DNA from: Oceanispirochaeta sp. M1
GTDB lineage: Bacteria > Spirochaetota > Spirochaetia > DSM-2461
Length of the DNA stretch: 64,000 nt
Direction: 5' to 3'
Assembly (NCBI RefSeq): GCF_003346715.1
Contig: NZ_QQPQ01000013.1
Span: forward strand, 89,751 to 153,750
The notes below the pieces were generated by a model. It saw nothing but the letters and a program-made list of their open reading frames with translations. It had not been told where the DNA came from and searched no databases. A program made the position numbers and the translations under genes. Below are positions 17,401-25,058 of this stretch, one piece after another (the stretch's first letter is position 1; each line of letters starts with the position of its first letter).

Positions 17401-18073
17401 TTTTTGGAATCTTATTTCAGAAACTGAAGATTATCTAAAATACGGAATGAAAACCAAACACCCCGGGACACCTGTTTTTTCGGAGCGGAGCGCTGAGACA
17501 GAAACTGTACAGCCCGTGATGACAGTACAGGAAATTATTCCGGATTCTGAAAACTGTCAGAACTGTCCCATGCTGAAAGCCGGTAAAAAAGCCATGCCCA
17601 TGCTGGGGAATATCCATTCTGATCTCTGGGTTGTAACAGATCCTCCCCTGCAGGAGGCCGAAAAACTTAACCGTCCCTTTGGTGAAAGTGAAATGGAATA
17701 TTTTCAGAAATGGATGACCGCCATAGAGCTCTCTCTTCCGAATGATCTAATGCTTCAGAATCTTACCCGTTGCCGAACCCCCGGTAACCGTCCACCCTTT
17801 CCTGAAGAGATGAACCGCTGTGGAAAGGAAATTATTTCCCGGCTGGAAATTCATCGCCCCAAGGTCATTCTTGTCATGGGTTCCGCCTGTGCTTCCTGGT
17901 TTACTTCACAGAAAGGTGTAAAGATCAGCGAAATACGGGGCCGTCTTTATTCATGGCAGGGTATTCCTCTTGTGGTGACATATTCACCAGATCAGGTTCT
18001 GAGCTATGGAGAACTGAAAAGACCTGTATGGGAAGATCTCAAAAGTCTGCGGAATATATTAAGTGGTTCCTGA
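17375..18073 (+). CDS. Family 4-like uracil-DNA glycosylase homologue, active site degenerate
   Basis: 232 residues. It keeps the four iron-sulfur cysteines of family 4 UDGs: Cys61-x2-Cys64 and Cys133-x15-Cys149, the latter within RCRTPGNRPPFPEEMNRC. KRPVWEDLK near the C-terminus is also typical. However, the catalytic motif GEAPG is replaced by VVTDPPLQE (about 86-94), and the uracil-pocket His of TYHP is Ser (TYSPDQ, about 202). I infer a lost or changed activity with a preserved cluster fold. About 55 extra residues precede the first cysteine. Overlaps priA by 11 bases. Confidence 0.72.
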   Translation: MDQKKLYTDFWNLISETEDYLKYGMKTKHPGTPVFSERSAETETVQPVMTVQEIIPDSENCQNCPMLKAGKKAMPMLGNIHSDLWVVTDPPLQEAEKLNRPFGESEMEYFQKWMTAIELSLPNDLMLQNLTRCRTPGNRPPFPEEMNRCGKEIISRLEIHRPKVILVMGSACASWFTSQKGVKISEIRGRLYSWQGIPLVVTYSPDQVLSYGELKRPVWEDLKSLRNILSGS

Positions 18074-20030
18074 GTATCTGGAAGTTGCTTTTAATCTCCC
18101 TCTGAACTCGCTCTATTCCTATACTCTTCCCGAAGATGAGAGTAGAACCGCCTCATCTCTTTTGGGCTGCAGGGTTTCTGCTGAATTCGGTAGAAGGACT
18201 CTTACGGGATGGGTTGTGTCTGTGGGAAATGCTCTTCCCGAGGGTGTAAAAAAAGCAAAAGCTGTTCTTCGAATTCTTGATGAAAAAGCTCTGTTTGATG
18301 ACTCTCTTCTGAAACTGGCACAGTGGATGTCTGATTTTTATCTCTGTTCTCTGGGAGAGGCTCTGAGTGTGATGCTTCCCGGAGCTAAACGGGAAAAAGA
18401 TCTGCCGCCTCTCGGCCTGGGTGGTGAAGATGAAGTACACAGCAGAGTAACACTCTCGGGTGAACAGGATAGGGCTTTAAAAGCAATCAATACTGGTTCT
18501 GAATCTTATTATTATCTCTACGGGATTACCGGTTCAGGGAAGACAGAAGTTTTTCTCCGGGCAGCAGAAGATGTTCTTGCAAAAGGAAAGTCAGTAATTT
18601 TTCTGGTACCTGAAATCGCACTGACTCATCAGATGGTGGATGATCTTTCCGGGCGTTTTGCCACAGACCCTGCGGTGCTTCATTCACATCTTACTCCCTC
18701 CCAGAAGCTCAAGGAGTGGAGACGTATTCAGTCGGGAGAGGCTAAAGTTATCATCGGGGCCAGAAGTGCCGTATTTGCACCTGTTGAAAATCTCGGCATG
18801 ATAATCCTGGATGAAGAACACGAAACATCCTACAAGTCCGGATCGACTCCCCGTTATCACGGCAGACAGCTTGCAATGAAGCGCTGCATGATGAGTGGTG
18901 CCAAGTTGCTTATGGGCAGTGCCACACCATCGGTGGAAGCATGGTATCTGATGGAGAAAGGACAGTTCAGAAAGCTGGTTCTCAAGGAGAGACCAGCCGG
19001 GGGAGCCAAGCCTGAGGTCAGTATTATAGATCTTAAAAAATCAAAAAGTCTTCTCTCTCAGGAGCTTATCCGAGGCATGGAGCGGGTATTGCAGGAAGGC
19101 AAACAGGTCATTCTATTTCTTAACAGAAGGGGTCATTCCTACTATTTTCACTGTCGCAGCTGTGGTTATGAGATGAAGTGCCGGCAGTGCAGCATCCCCC
19201 TCACGTTTCATAAAAGCAGAAACAGAATGATCTGTCATTACTGTGGATATCATGTGTCTCCTCTTACGGTGTGTCCCGAATGTTCCTCCATGGATGTGGG
19301 ATATGCCGGTTTCGGTACTGAGCAGGTGGAGGAGCAGGTAGCTGCTGTATTTCCGGATTCTGTTCTGGCTCGTCTTGATACAGACAGTGCCCGAAAAAAA
19401 GGTGTGCTTCAGGATACAATCACCCGTTTTAAAGAGGGGAAGATCAATATCCTTCTGGGAACACAGATGGTTGCCAAGGGGCTGAATTTTCCGGGTGTTA
19501 AGCTTGTAGGAATTGTTCTTGCGGATACAGGTCTCTCTCTGCCCGACTTCAGGGCGGCGGAGCGCTCATTTTCTCTGATTGTTCAGGTTGCCGGAAGGGC
19601 CGGGCGCTATCGAGATGATGGAGAAGTTCTTATTCAGACAATGCGTCCCGATAACCCGGCAGTTGTCTACGGCAGCAGGGCCGATATGGAATCCTTCTAT
19701 TCCTATGAGCTGGAACAGAGGCAGATAATGGAGTTTCCGCCCTATTCCCGTCTTATCCGTATCGTTTACAGGGGTAAGCAGGGAGCAAAGGTGCTTCAGG
19801 CTCTGGAAGAACTGACAGCCATTTTCAGAAAGGCGGGACTGCCTGATGTGATGGGACCTGCAGAGTGTCCTCTGGGCATTATTTCAGGGAATTACCGTTA
19901 CCATACACTTCTCCGCTGCAGTGATGATTTTTCAGGAATCCACCGTATTGCGGCATCCATTATAAAAGGAATAGAAGTCCCCCGTGGAATCTATCGTGAA
20001 ATAGATATTGATCCGGTTCAGCTGCTGTGA
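18063..20030 (+). CDS. priA: Primosomal protein N' (replication restart helicase)
   Basis: 3'-5' DNA helicase that reloads replication at stalled forks. 655 residues. The N-terminal DNA-binding domain precedes Walker A (GITGSGKTEVF near 155), Walker B (ILDEEHETSYKSG near 255), helicase motif GSATPSVEAW, then the zinc-binding insertion with paired cysteines (CRSCGYEMKCRQC and CHYCGY...CPEC near 365-415) and GTQMVAKGLNFPGV. GTG start at 18063 inside the UDG-like gene. Complete with no missing motif. Confidence 0.93.
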   Translation: MVPEYLEVAFNLPLNSLYSYTLPEDESRTASSLLGCRVSAEFGRRTLTGWVVSVGNALPEGVKKAKAVLRILDEKALFDDSLLKLAQWMSDFYLCSLGEALSVMLPGAKREKDLPPLGLGGEDEVHSRVTLSGEQDRALKAINTGSESYYYLYGITGSGKTEVFLRAAEDVLAKGKSVIFLVPEIALTHQMVDDLSGRFATDPAVLHSHLTPSQKLKEWRRIQSGEAKVIIGARSAVFAPVENLGMIILDEEHETSYKSGSTPRYHGRQLAMKRCMMSGAKLLMGSATPSVEAWYLMEKGQFRKLVLKERPAGGAKPEVSIIDLKKSKSLLSQELIRGMERVLQEGKQVILFLNRRGHSYYFHCRSCGYEMKCRQCSIPLTFHKSRNRMICHYCGYHVSPLTVCPECSSMDVGYAGFGTEQVEEQVAAVFPDSVLARLDTDSARKKGVLQDTITRFKEGKINILLGTQMVAKGLNFPGVKLVGIVLADTGLSLPDFRAAERSFSLIVQVAGRAGRYRDDGEVLIQTMRPDNPAVVYGSRADMESFYSYELEQRQIMEFPPYSRLIRIVYRGKQGAKVLQALEELTAIFRKAGLPDVMGPAECPLGIISGNYRYHTLLRCSDDFSGIHRIAASIIKGIEVPRGIYREIDIDPVQLL

Positions 20031-20057
20031 AAGGACTGTCTGCTCAGCATCGAAATA

Positions 20058-20086
20058 TTGACTTTTACTCTCAGCTTGTGGATACT
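20058..20086 (+). promoter_or_regulatory. Probable promoter of def-fmt
   Basis: TTGACT (20058-20063), 17 bp, GATACT (20081-20086). It lies in the 76-base gap after priA and before def; AGAGGA precedes the def ATG. Confidence 0.5.
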
Positions 20087-20106
20087 GATTCAGACAAGAG
20101 GACATT

Positions 20107-20601
20107 ATGGATATATACACAATAGATATAGAAAAAGAACTTGAAGTCTTAAGATTAAAATCCCAGCCGGTTAAAGATATAAATCAGGAACTGGTTGATT
20201 ATACAAATAGGATGATTAAGGCCATTGACGGCATCGGAATCGGACTGGCAGCACCCCAGGTGGGAAGAAATGAGCGTTTCTTCGTCTGCCAATTTGACCA
20301 GATCGATCCCATGGTTTTCATCAATCCTGAAATCATCGGAACAAGCGAGGAACTCTCTTCCTATGAAGAGGGCTGTCTGAGTATCCCCGGTATGTACGGT
20401 GATGTAAAACGTCCTGCTGTCATTCAGGTGCAGGCCTGGAATCAGAAGGGCCGTCCATTTAAGATTGAGGCAGAAGGGCTTCTGGCCACCTGTATTCAGC
20501 ATGAGCTGGACCATCTGAACGGAACACTTTTTATTGATCATATGCCTGATCGCAAACGGATCAAACTTTTAAAAAAATACGATAAAATCATGGGGTTGTA
20601 G
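20107..20601 (+). CDS. def: Peptide deformylase
   Basis: Removes formyl from nascent N-terminal Met. 164 residues. All three metal-site motifs are present: GIGLAAPQVG near 46, EGCLSIPG near 96 and QHELDHLNG near 137. The fmt ATG follows directly after the stop codon, the common def-fmt arrangement. Confidence 0.94.
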   Translation: MDIYTIDIEKELEVLRLKSQPVKDINQELVDYTNRMIKAIDGIGIGLAAPQVGRNERFFVCQFDQIDPMVFINPEIIGTSEELSSYEEGCLSIPGMYGDVKRPAVIQVQAWNQKGRPFKIEAEGLLATCIQHELDHLNGTLFIDHMPDRKRIKLLKKYDKIMGL

Positions 20602-21552
20602 ATGCGGGTAATTTTTGCAGGTACACCTGAAATCGCGGTTCCCTCATTAAGGGCTGTTGCGGGAGAACATGAAATTGTCGCTGTATTGACAAATCCCGAC
20701 CGTGCAAAAGGCCGGGGTAAGAAAATGCATTTCTCTCCAGTAAAAGAGGCTGCAATTCAGCTTGGTCTCAATGTACTTCAGCCTCAGAAACTGAATGCTG
20801 AGTTTCGCGAAACCGCAGCTGCTCTGAAGCCGGATATCCTTATCTGCATTGCCTATGGAAAAATTTTCGGCCCTGCATTTTTGGCATTGTTTCCTGAAGG
20901 CGGGATAAATCTTCATCCATCCAGACTACCCGACTTACGAGGACCTTCTCCTCTGAACAGCATTATTTTGAGAGGAGATGAAGAGGGTGCAATAACAGTT
21001 CAAACTCTGGCAAAGGAGATGGACAGCGGTGATATCCTTCTTCAGAAATCTCTGATAATTGATGAGAGAGAGACAGCTGAAACACTGACTGAACGTGTCG
21101 CTCTTGAGGGTGGATACTGTCTCATTGAGGTCCTTAAGGGACTGGAGGACGGTTCAATCGTTCCCAGGGCGCAGGATCACAGCAAAGCCACATTCTGCAG
21201 TCTCATCGGTAAAAATGATGGACTGATGGACTGGTCCCTTTCTGCCGCAGAACTGGATAGAGTTGTCAGGGGATACACCCCCTGGCCCCACGGATTCACA
21301 TTCTGGAATGGACTCCGTCTGAATATTATTGAAGCCCATCCCTATACGAAAGAAGCCTCAGGCACAGTGCCCGGCGAGGTGACAGGTATGGACAAAAAAG
21401 AAGGAATTCTGATACAAACTGGTGAAGGTATTCTGGCAGTCAGCCGCCTTCAATTGCAGTCAAAAAAAGCCATGGACTATAAATCTTTTCTAAACGGATC
21501 TAAAGATTTTATAGCTTCAGTACTGGGAGCAGAACATGATCTCGAAAATTAA
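20602..21552 (+). CDS. fmt: Methionyl-tRNA formyltransferase
   Basis: Formylates initiator Met-tRNA using 10-formyl-tetrahydrofolate. 316 residues. Signatures: MRVIFAGTPEIAVPSL at the start, the basic loop RAKGRGKK, the catalytic-site segment LHPSRLPDLRGPSP and AKEMDSGDIL, followed by a C-terminal OB-like domain. It abuts def and its last 17 bases overlap the PASTA gene. Confidence 0.94.
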   Translation: MRVIFAGTPEIAVPSLRAVAGEHEIVAVLTNPDRAKGRGKKMHFSPVKEAAIQLGLNVLQPQKLNAEFRETAAALKPDILICIAYGKIFGPAFLALFPEGGINLHPSRLPDLRGPSPLNSIILRGDEEGAITVQTLAKEMDSGDILLQKSLIIDERETAETLTERVALEGGYCLIEVLKGLEDGSIVPRAQDHSKATFCSLIGKNDGLMDWSLSAAELDRVVRGYTPWPHGFTFWNGLRLNIIEAHPYTKEASGTVPGEVTGMDKKEGILIQTGEGILAVSRLQLQSKKAMDYKSFLNGSKDFIASVLGAEHDLEN

Positions 21553-22579
21553 AAGCTTAATCAAGCCACCTGTGCGTGATTCATTTCAAGGGAAAACAGA
21601 TCTGGAAAGCAGGGATGAAAAGAATTTCTTCCGTATGGCTCTCGGGATTATCCTGGGAACTTTACTAGTCCTGTTTTTCTCATTTATGATTACATTCTTT
21701 GTTTCTGTACGGGGTGCAGAACAGACTCTTGTTCCCAATGTTACAGGTGAATATCTTATTGACGGTCTGATTAATCTGCAGGAGAAAGAACTCTATCCCC
21801 GTATTCAGGTTCGCTATACCGAAGACCCTCTTGAAAAAGATCATATCATTTCTCAGGACCCCAAGGCCGGCAGTGTTGTCCGCGCCGGTAAAAGGATTAA
21901 GTTGACCATAAGCAAGGGTGCTGTTGTCGACAAGGTTGGAAGTTATACTGGGCTGAATCTGTCCGATGTAAAGACTCAGCTGCAGACACTTTTTGCTTCC
22001 TATAAGCCTCTTATGGTTATTAAAGAACCTGTTGTGTTTGTCTTTGATGATGCTACGGCGGGAACCATTCTTGAGCAGGAGCCAATTGCAGATACACCCC
22101 TTACCGGTCTGACTGAACTTATATTTGTAGTAAGCCGTGGTCCCGTTGGAAAAAAATATAATATTGATGATTTTACAGAACTGAGATGGATGGATGCTGT
22201 GAACAGACTCGTTCGTTCAAATCAGCCCTTTGTTTTCACTCTGTCAGAAGATGAACCGGGGAATAATTCTGTAGTCCTCAAACAAGTGCCCGCCTCCGGT
22301 AAAACTGTTATGGCCGGTACCAGGATTAACCTGACAATTTCCACTCCTAAAAAGCTTGCCCGTGATGAGGGTTTCGGAATGATTGAACTGACCCTTCCCG
22401 ATTATCCTGTTTCTGTTGATCTGACTGTTGAGCGTACCGAAACAGCCGGCAGGGCTGAAACTATAATGGAGATGAAACACCCGGGTGGTCGGTTCTCAAT
22501 GCCATATAGAGAAAAAATCGGTACAGAAATAACCGTGAAAATATATGATGAGGTGGTTAAGAAAATTACTGTAGAGTAA
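21536..22579 (+). CDS. Membrane protein with PASTA domains, no kinase domain
   Basis: 347 residues: a short cytoplasmic start (about 1-33), one membrane segment (about 34-57), then three PASTA repeats outside the membrane. The PASTA pattern is clear, for example VPNVTGEYLIDGLINLQEK with ISQDPKAGSVVRAGKRIKL, then GTILEQEPIADTPL and VVLKQVPASGKTVMAGTRI. The last 70 residues are beta-rich and unassigned. PASTA domains bind peptidoglycan fragments. The position after fmt is where Firmicutes carry the PASTA kinase prkC, but no kinase domain is present. Confidence 0.85.
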   Translation: MISKIKSLIKPPVRDSFQGKTDLESRDEKNFFRMALGIILGTLLVLFFSFMITFFVSVRGAEQTLVPNVTGEYLIDGLINLQEKELYPRIQVRYTEDPLEKDHIISQDPKAGSVVRAGKRIKLTISKGAVVDKVGSYTGLNLSDVKTQLQTLFASYKPLMVIKEPVVFVFDDATAGTILEQEPIADTPLTGLTELIFVVSRGPVGKKYNIDDFTELRWMDAVNRLVRSNQPFVFTLSEDEPGNNSVVLKQVPASGKTVMAGTRINLTISTPKKLARDEGFGMIELTLPDYPVSVDLTVERTETAGRAETIMEMKHPGGRFSMPYREKIGTEITVKIYDEVVKKITVE

Positions 22580-22589
22580 TTAACTTCTA

Positions 22590-23429
22590 TCAGATAAGAG
22601 CAGCCTCCAGCAGGTTGCTTTTATTATTTATAAAGCGGAGCATTCTCTCCTGTATTCCGTCAAAGAACTCTTTTTCCAGTTTTGAGGCGTTCTCACCGAT
22701 GTAGCGGAAATGCCAGCTTTCCCATACATAGCCTGTGTAGGATTCCATTCCTTCGGGATAACTCATTGAGAAACCGTAAAGCCATGCATTCTCCTTCACC
22801 CATTTTCCAGCTGCTGTAAGGGCAAAGGAGTCATCGATACTGCCGAAGTCTATTGCTGTTCCCAACTGATGCTGAGATTTTCCAGGCCGGGCCGAATAGC
22901 GGTCTGCCGCTTCCTGTCCGTCTCTCTCTACATAACGATTATACAGACCTTCCTGATATTCGAAAGAACGGTAGGAGGAGGAGATTATCAGATCAATATC
23001 TTCCTGTTCAGCTTTTTCAACCATAGCAAGAAGTGAAGGCAGTGTTGCAGCTCTGAGTCGATGTCCCGATCTCGAAAGAAGAAGTTGATCCTTATACTCG
23101 TCAAGGGATACCAGATCTTCGGGAACACCTTCTCTGTTCAGACTCTGCTCTTTATTTACAAGTACTGTCAGGTCGGAATTCCAGGGATGAACATCCAGTA
23201 TAAGCTGAAGAAAATATTCGGATCTCTCTTTAATATTTCTATTCACTGATTCCGGCAGACCTGAGCAAAGTTCTGATAAATCATCTTCTGTCAGATTGAA
23301 AGCAGGATGGAGGAGGCGGGGTGTTTCAAGCTCTGATTCAACTTCCACAGGAAGCTCCTCTGATATTTTTTTACTGCATCCTGTAAAAGCCAGGAGTAGA
23401 ATACTTAGAATTACAATGGTATTTCGCAT
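22590..23429 (-). CDS. VanY-type D,D-carboxypeptidase lipoprotein
   Basis: Trims D-Ala from peptidoglycan stem peptides; metal-dependent, peptidase family M15B. ATG at 23429 begins a lipoprotein signal peptide with lipobox FTGC at about 17-20; an in-frame TTG at 23453 lies upstream. Active-site motifs: SSYRSFEYQEGLY, SQHQLGTAIDFG (Ser-x-His...Asp) and WESWHFRYIG (Glu/His). About 279 residues. Convergent with the PASTA gene, with only 10 bases between stops and no visible terminator. Confidence 0.88.
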   Translation of the reverse strand: MRNTIVILSILLLAFTGCSKKISEELPVEVESELETPRLLHPAFNLTEDDLSELCSGLPESVNRNIKERSEYFLQLILDVHPWNSDLTVLVNKEQSLNREGVPEDLVSLDEYKDQLLLSRSGHRLRAATLPSLLAMVEKAEQEDIDLIISSSYRSFEYQEGLYNRYVERDGQEAADRYSARPGKSQHQLGTAIDFGSIDDSFALTAAGKWVKENAWLYGFSMSYPEGMESYTGYVWESWHFRYIGENASKLEKEFFDGIQERMLRFINNKSNLLEAALI

Positions 23430-23499
23430 AATTGCAGTATCATCCCCACCCAAAAAAAAGTCAATTATTCCCAGTTAAAATGACAACCCAATTCTTTTG

Positions 23500-25008
23500 A
23501 TGTATAATCCGGTTGTGGAGAACTTTACCCTACAGATTGAATCAGCCCGTTCTCTGATGAAGGATGGGCAGTATAGAAAGGCCTTTGATCTCATAGTCAA
23601 TCAGGATGTACAGAGCCTTCCCGACCTACTCGGGAAAATTGAATGTCTGGTTGATATCGGATTTGTTCTCAGGGACGAGAAGATTCTCCGTTACAGTCTC
23701 TATCTTCTTGAAAAGCACGGCAGTGAAGTTCTTGAAGTTGCCGACCTGGCTCCCAGGTATTTTCTTAATCTTGGTCATCAGTATGCCAATATGGTAACTC
23801 TCTCATCCTTCGGGGATGAGCATTACGGTTTTTTTAAAAGAGTGGAGCAGGTCAAGGCAAGATCATTTTATGAAAAAGTTCTCAGTTATGACAGTGTTTC
23901 CGATGAGATCGCCTTTGAAGCATACAAGGGTCTGGGACAGATGTACCAGAGTTCCGGAAGAGGTCTGGAAGCTCTGTCTGAATATCAGAAAGCCCTGAAA
24001 CTCAAACCTGCAAGCCGAGAAATCCTGCATGAAAAAATTCGTCTGATGCTTGAGTATTCCATTCCTTCTCTCCCCAACAGGGAGGAGTTCTTACAGGAAG
24101 CCTGGGCTCTGATGGAAAAGAGCATCAGCTATAGAGAAGAAGAGGATGATCAGGAAGATGTCATTCTGAAAACCAGACTTCTCAACTGCGGTATTCAGCG
24201 GCATATCCTTGAGACTCCCGGAGAATACCCGATTCGTTCTGTTATTACTAATTCCGAGGAAGAACACTTTTTTACCAAGTTCTGTGTGACAAACAGTCTT
24301 TATCTGAATCTCTGCACCTTCTGCAGAAAATGTGATTTCACCATGGGAGACACCATGGCCCTCAGCAGTTCAAGTCTGACAATTATGCAGGGTCAGAAAA
24401 AAAGATTTGTCAGACTGCGGGATATTTATGAGCAGCTTCAGAGAAAATATACTTCCGGCCGCTATATTCTCAGTGATACACTGAACAGCGGTCGTCATAA
24501 GGAGTATCTTCACAGAGTTTTTACCGAAGATGATTCTATAAAGACTAAAGATCAAAGTAGCGATTTTTTTCAGCTTGCATCCGCATTTCAAACTGCCTGG
24601 TCTTTATGGGATCTTGCTGCAGAGTTCATCTCTGTATACTGGGATCTTGAACCATCATCGGATATTCATACTCTCTTTTATAAAGGAAAGGAAATCCGTG
24701 AAGAGTGGTATAGTAGAACAAGTCCTTCCCTTCATTCTATTTTCGATCTCTACAGTGATTGTCTTGTTGGAAAAGACAAATCCCTTTCAGTCACACAGAA
24801 CATATTGCACGGAGGAAGTTCAGACTGGAATAAACTGAATACTGCGGATCTGAAACAGTACTGTATTCTATTATTCAGACAGATGAATCGAGTTATTCAA
24901 TATCTGGGAATTATGCATGAGAGAAATGAATATTCCAGTGCCGACTGGGATTTTCCAAGACCTCTTTATAATTTTGTTATTATAAAAGAGGACATAAACA
25001 GTAAATAG
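23500..25008 (+). CDS. TPR-repeat protein upstream of the filament locus
   Basis: About 502 residues, no signal peptide or membrane segment, so cytoplasmic. Helical repeats are visible; a canonical TPR is at about 145-180 (AFEAYKGLGQMYQSSGRGLEALSEYQKALKLKPAS). The C-terminal 250 residues hold cysteines (CTFCRKCDF near 271-279, CxxCxxC) that might bind metal. No enzyme motif recognised. It precedes the LysM-like membrane protein by 50 bases, so co-transcription is likely. Start taken at the ATG; ribosome site is weak. Possibly an adaptor for the cfpA cluster, by position only. Confidence 0.65.
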   Translation: MYNPVVENFTLQIESARSLMKDGQYRKAFDLIVNQDVQSLPDLLGKIECLVDIGFVLRDEKILRYSLYLLEKHGSEVLEVADLAPRYFLNLGHQYANMVTLSSFGDEHYGFFKRVEQVKARSFYEKVLSYDSVSDEIAFEAYKGLGQMYQSSGRGLEALSEYQKALKLKPASREILHEKIRLMLEYSIPSLPNREEFLQEAWALMEKSISYREEEDDQEDVILKTRLLNCGIQRHILETPGEYPIRSVITNSEEEHFFTKFCVTNSLYLNLCTFCRKCDFTMGDTMALSSSSLTIMQGQKKRFVRLRDIYEQLQRKYTSGRYILSDTLNSGRHKEYLHRVFTEDDSIKTKDQSSDFFQLASAFQTAWSLWDLAAEFISVYWDLEPSSDIHTLFYKGKEIREEWYSRTSPSLHSIFDLYSDCLVGKDKSLSVTQNILHGGSSDWNKLNTADLKQYCILLFRQMNRVIQYLGIMHERNEYSSADWDFPRPLYNFVIIKEDINSK

Positions 25009-25058
25009 TTGTACAGTTATATTAAGCAGAAATGATTAACTTAAATGGAGGCTGAGAA

